Source: Planctomycetota bacterium (GTDB taxonomy: Bacteria > Planctomycetota > UBA1135 > GCA-002686595). Taken from it: a DNA stretch of 35,233 bases. The stretch covers positions 1-35,233 of the forward strand of contig JAKFYL010000093.1 of the NCBI GenBank assembly GCA_021730845.1, written 5' to 3'. The notes under the pieces are model-generated. The model had not been told where the DNA came from, did not search any database, and saw only the letters and a program-made list of their open reading frames with translations. Each line of letters begins with the position of its first letter. Position 1 is the first letter of the stretch. Shown here in pieces: positions 33,733 through 35,233 of the stretch. Made by a program: the position numbers and the translations under genes.

Positions 33733-34944
33733 ATGAAGCATTTCATCGTTTGGGCCTTGCTGTGCGCTCCGCTAGCGGCCCAAGACTTGGCCGTGAAGGC
33801 TCAAAAGGTGTTCACCTGCGAAGGTGCGCCGATCCAGGACGGCGTCGTGATCGTGCAGGGCGGGCGCATCACGGCCATCGGGCCGGCGGTTTCCACCCCG
33901 ATTCCCGCCGGCATGCGCACGCTTTCGGCCGCGGTCGTCACTCCCGGCCTGGTGGACGCGCATTCGGTGATTGGCTTTTCCGGGTACTTGAACCAGCCCC
34001 AGGACCAAGACCAACACGATGCCAGCGCACCCATCCAACCCGAGTTGCGCGCCGTCGACGCCTACAACGCGCGTGAGCGGCTCGTGGAATGGGTGCGCGG
34101 TTTTGGCGTGACCACCATCCACACCGGTCACGCGCCCAGCGCGTTGATTTCGGGCGAAACCTTGGTGGCCAAGACTCGCGGCGACACCGTCGATGAGGCC
34201 GTGATCGTGCCGCGCGCGATGATCGCCGCGACCCTGGGCGAAGACGCCAAGTCCACCGAGAAAGGCAAGTCACCAGGAACCGCGAGCAAGCAGGTGGCGA
34301 TGTTGCGCGAGGCGCTGCTCGGCGCAGCCGAGTACAAACGCAAGCTCGCGGCTGCCGGTGCGGACGCCTCGAAACGCCCCGACCGCGACTTGCGCAAGGA
34401 AGCGCTGGTCGACGTGCTCGACAAGAAGGTGCCCCTGCTTTTGACTGCGCAGCGCCATCAGGCCATCGAATCAGCGCTGCGGCTGCAGAAGGAGTTCGGA
34501 TTCCTACTCGTGCTCGATGGGGCCAGCGAGGCCTACGTGGTGCTCGACTCGATCCGGGCGGCGAACGTTCCGGTCATCGCACACCCGCCCATGGCGCGTT
34601 TTTGGGGCGACCTGGAGAACGCCAGCCGCGAAACACCGTCGAAGCTGCGCGACGCGGGTATCCGCTTTGCATTCCAAAGCGGGTTCGAGGCCTATGTGCC
34701 CAAGACGCGCGTGGTCCTGTACGAGGCAGCCATCGCCGCGGCCAGCGGGCTCGGCCAGGAGCAAGCCTTGCGCGCGATCACGATCGATAGTGCGCGCATT
34801 CTGGGGCTGGACCAGCGCCTTGGCAGTCTCACACTCGGCAAGGATGGCGACCTCGCGCTGTACGACGGCGACCCCTTGGAGTACACGACGCATTGCGTCG
34901 CGACCGTGATCGAAGGCGTGGTGGTGTTCGAAGGGCAGCGCTAG
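33733..34944 (+). CDS. Secreted amidohydrolase paralog lacking metal ligands
   Basis: A 403-residue paralog of the preceding enzyme, starting one base after its stop with GGGGAGG nine bases before the ATG. Signal: MKHFIVWALLCAPLAAQ. The fold is retained (RITAIGPAVSTPIPAG, TPGLVDAHS, then GSLTLGKDGDLALYDGDPLEY). The metal site is not: HxH becomes H77-S-V79, the HHHTHRHDD stretch becomes LLLTAQRHQAI, VLHHVSE becomes VLDGASE, and FHTDDW becomes FQSGFE. The shared segment PIQPxxRxxDA (about 100-110) confirms common origin. It is probably a non-catalytic partner of the first protein. Alternatively it uses a different chemistry. Confidence 0.85.
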   Translation: MKHFIVWALLCAPLAAQDLAVKAQKVFTCEGAPIQDGVVIVQGGRITAIGPAVSTPIPAGMRTLSAAVVTPGLVDAHSVIGFSGYLNQPQDQDQHDASAPIQPELRAVDAYNARERLVEWVRGFGVTTIHTGHAPSALISGETLVAKTRGDTVDEAVIVPRAMIAATLGEDAKSTEKGKSPGTASKQVAMLREALLGAAEYKRKLAAAGADASKRPDRDLRKEALVDVLDKKVPLLLTAQRHQAIESALRLQKEFGFLLVLDGASEAYVVLDSIRAANVPVIAHPPMARFWGDLENASRETPSKLRDAGIRFAFQSGFEAYVPKTRVVLYEAAIAAASGLGQEQALRAITIDSARILGLDQRLGSLTLGKDGDLALYDGDPLEYTTHCVATVIEGVVVFEGQR

Positions 34945-35074
34945 GGGATTGGGCCTGCGCCGGCCTTCCTGCTCCCCGGTAGGGCTTGGGCCGGGCGCTG
35001 GGATGGGCTAGGCCCCCCAAAAGGATTTTCTGAATCGATTATTGGCCGGCCGGGCATTCTCAATCCAACCGGAT

Positions 35075-35233
35075 ATGGGAAAGGAAGTCGAAGCTTCACA
35101 GGAGTTTGAGCACGCTAGCCAAGCCTTGGCGCGCCAAAGCGGATTCGCCAGGCAGTTGGCACGGCGGCTTCTGTGGGACGCGGAGCGCGGGGAAGACCTG
35201 GTTCAGGACGCATGGCTGGCTGTATTGGGACGA
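35075..35233 (+). CDS. ECF-type sigma factor, 3' partial
   Basis: The frame from ATG 35075 runs off the window after 53 codons. It contains the beginning of sigma region 2: FARQLARRLLWDAERGEDLVQDAWLAVLG, matching the ECF pattern in which a paired helix is followed by a (E)DLVQ(D/E)xW(L/V) motif. It differs from the sigma factor at 5419. It may begin a new transcription unit: 130 bases separate it from the amidohydrolase paralog. Too little is visible to say which ECF group it belongs to. Confidence 0.75.
   Translation, partial: MGKEVEASQEFEHASQALARQSGFARQLARRLLWDAERGEDLVQDAWLAVLGR

Overview
The window is GC-rich bacterial chromosome, densely packed with genes on both strands. It carries ECF sigma factors, predicted secreted hydrolases, a very long RHS protein with a dockerin-like insertion, a DUF1565-type beta-helix relic and an orphan secretin. 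This mix suggests a planctomycete-like organism (Planctomycetota). That is an inference from gene content; no rRNA or marker gene is present.

Region 1 (1-8937) is a set of separate units. The left edge cuts a SLOG-type nucleotide-sensor protein with four membrane segments. It converges on a predicted exported ankyrin-subtilase-TPR protein. Next come an M29-like metallopeptidase, an ECF sigma factor, an M28 zinc peptidase and a divergent arylsulfotransferase-family protein.

Region 2 (8957-17173) is the most coherent system. A TIM-barrel 'PEP hydrolase' gene (PF09370 type), coupled to a cupin, faces a UPF0261/Tm-1-like ATP-binding gene across 134 bp. The UPF0261 gene heads a seven-gene run with a lipoprotein solute-binding protein, two permeases, a 64-residue two-helix membrane protein and two different ABC ATPases. 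Most junctions overlap by 1-4 bases. This looks like import plus processing of one unknown carbohydrate or polyol.

Region 3 (17383-21009, minus strand) encodes an exported alpha-helical protein of unknown function, a secretin and a TPR lipoprotein. No other secretion-system genes are in view.

Region 4 (21010-29226) begins with a 570-bp divergent spacer carrying seven perfect GATTTG copies. It continues with a 2101-residue secreted RHS/YD-repeat protein and a carboxypeptidase-regulatory-like protein. The 3' end of the RHS gene and the following gene are visibly richer in AT than the RHS body.

Region 5 (29227-32073) is a graveyard of insertion sequences. Two IS66 transposase C-termini sit head to head. 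One of them is followed by a probable IS66 end that interrupts an IS21 istA. The istB gene is internally deleted. All of this lies against a decayed secreted beta-helix gene with two stops and a frameshift.

Region 6 (32418-35233) has two tandem secreted amidohydrolase paralogs. The first keeps its metal ligands and the second has lost them. The window ends in the start of another ECF sigma factor.
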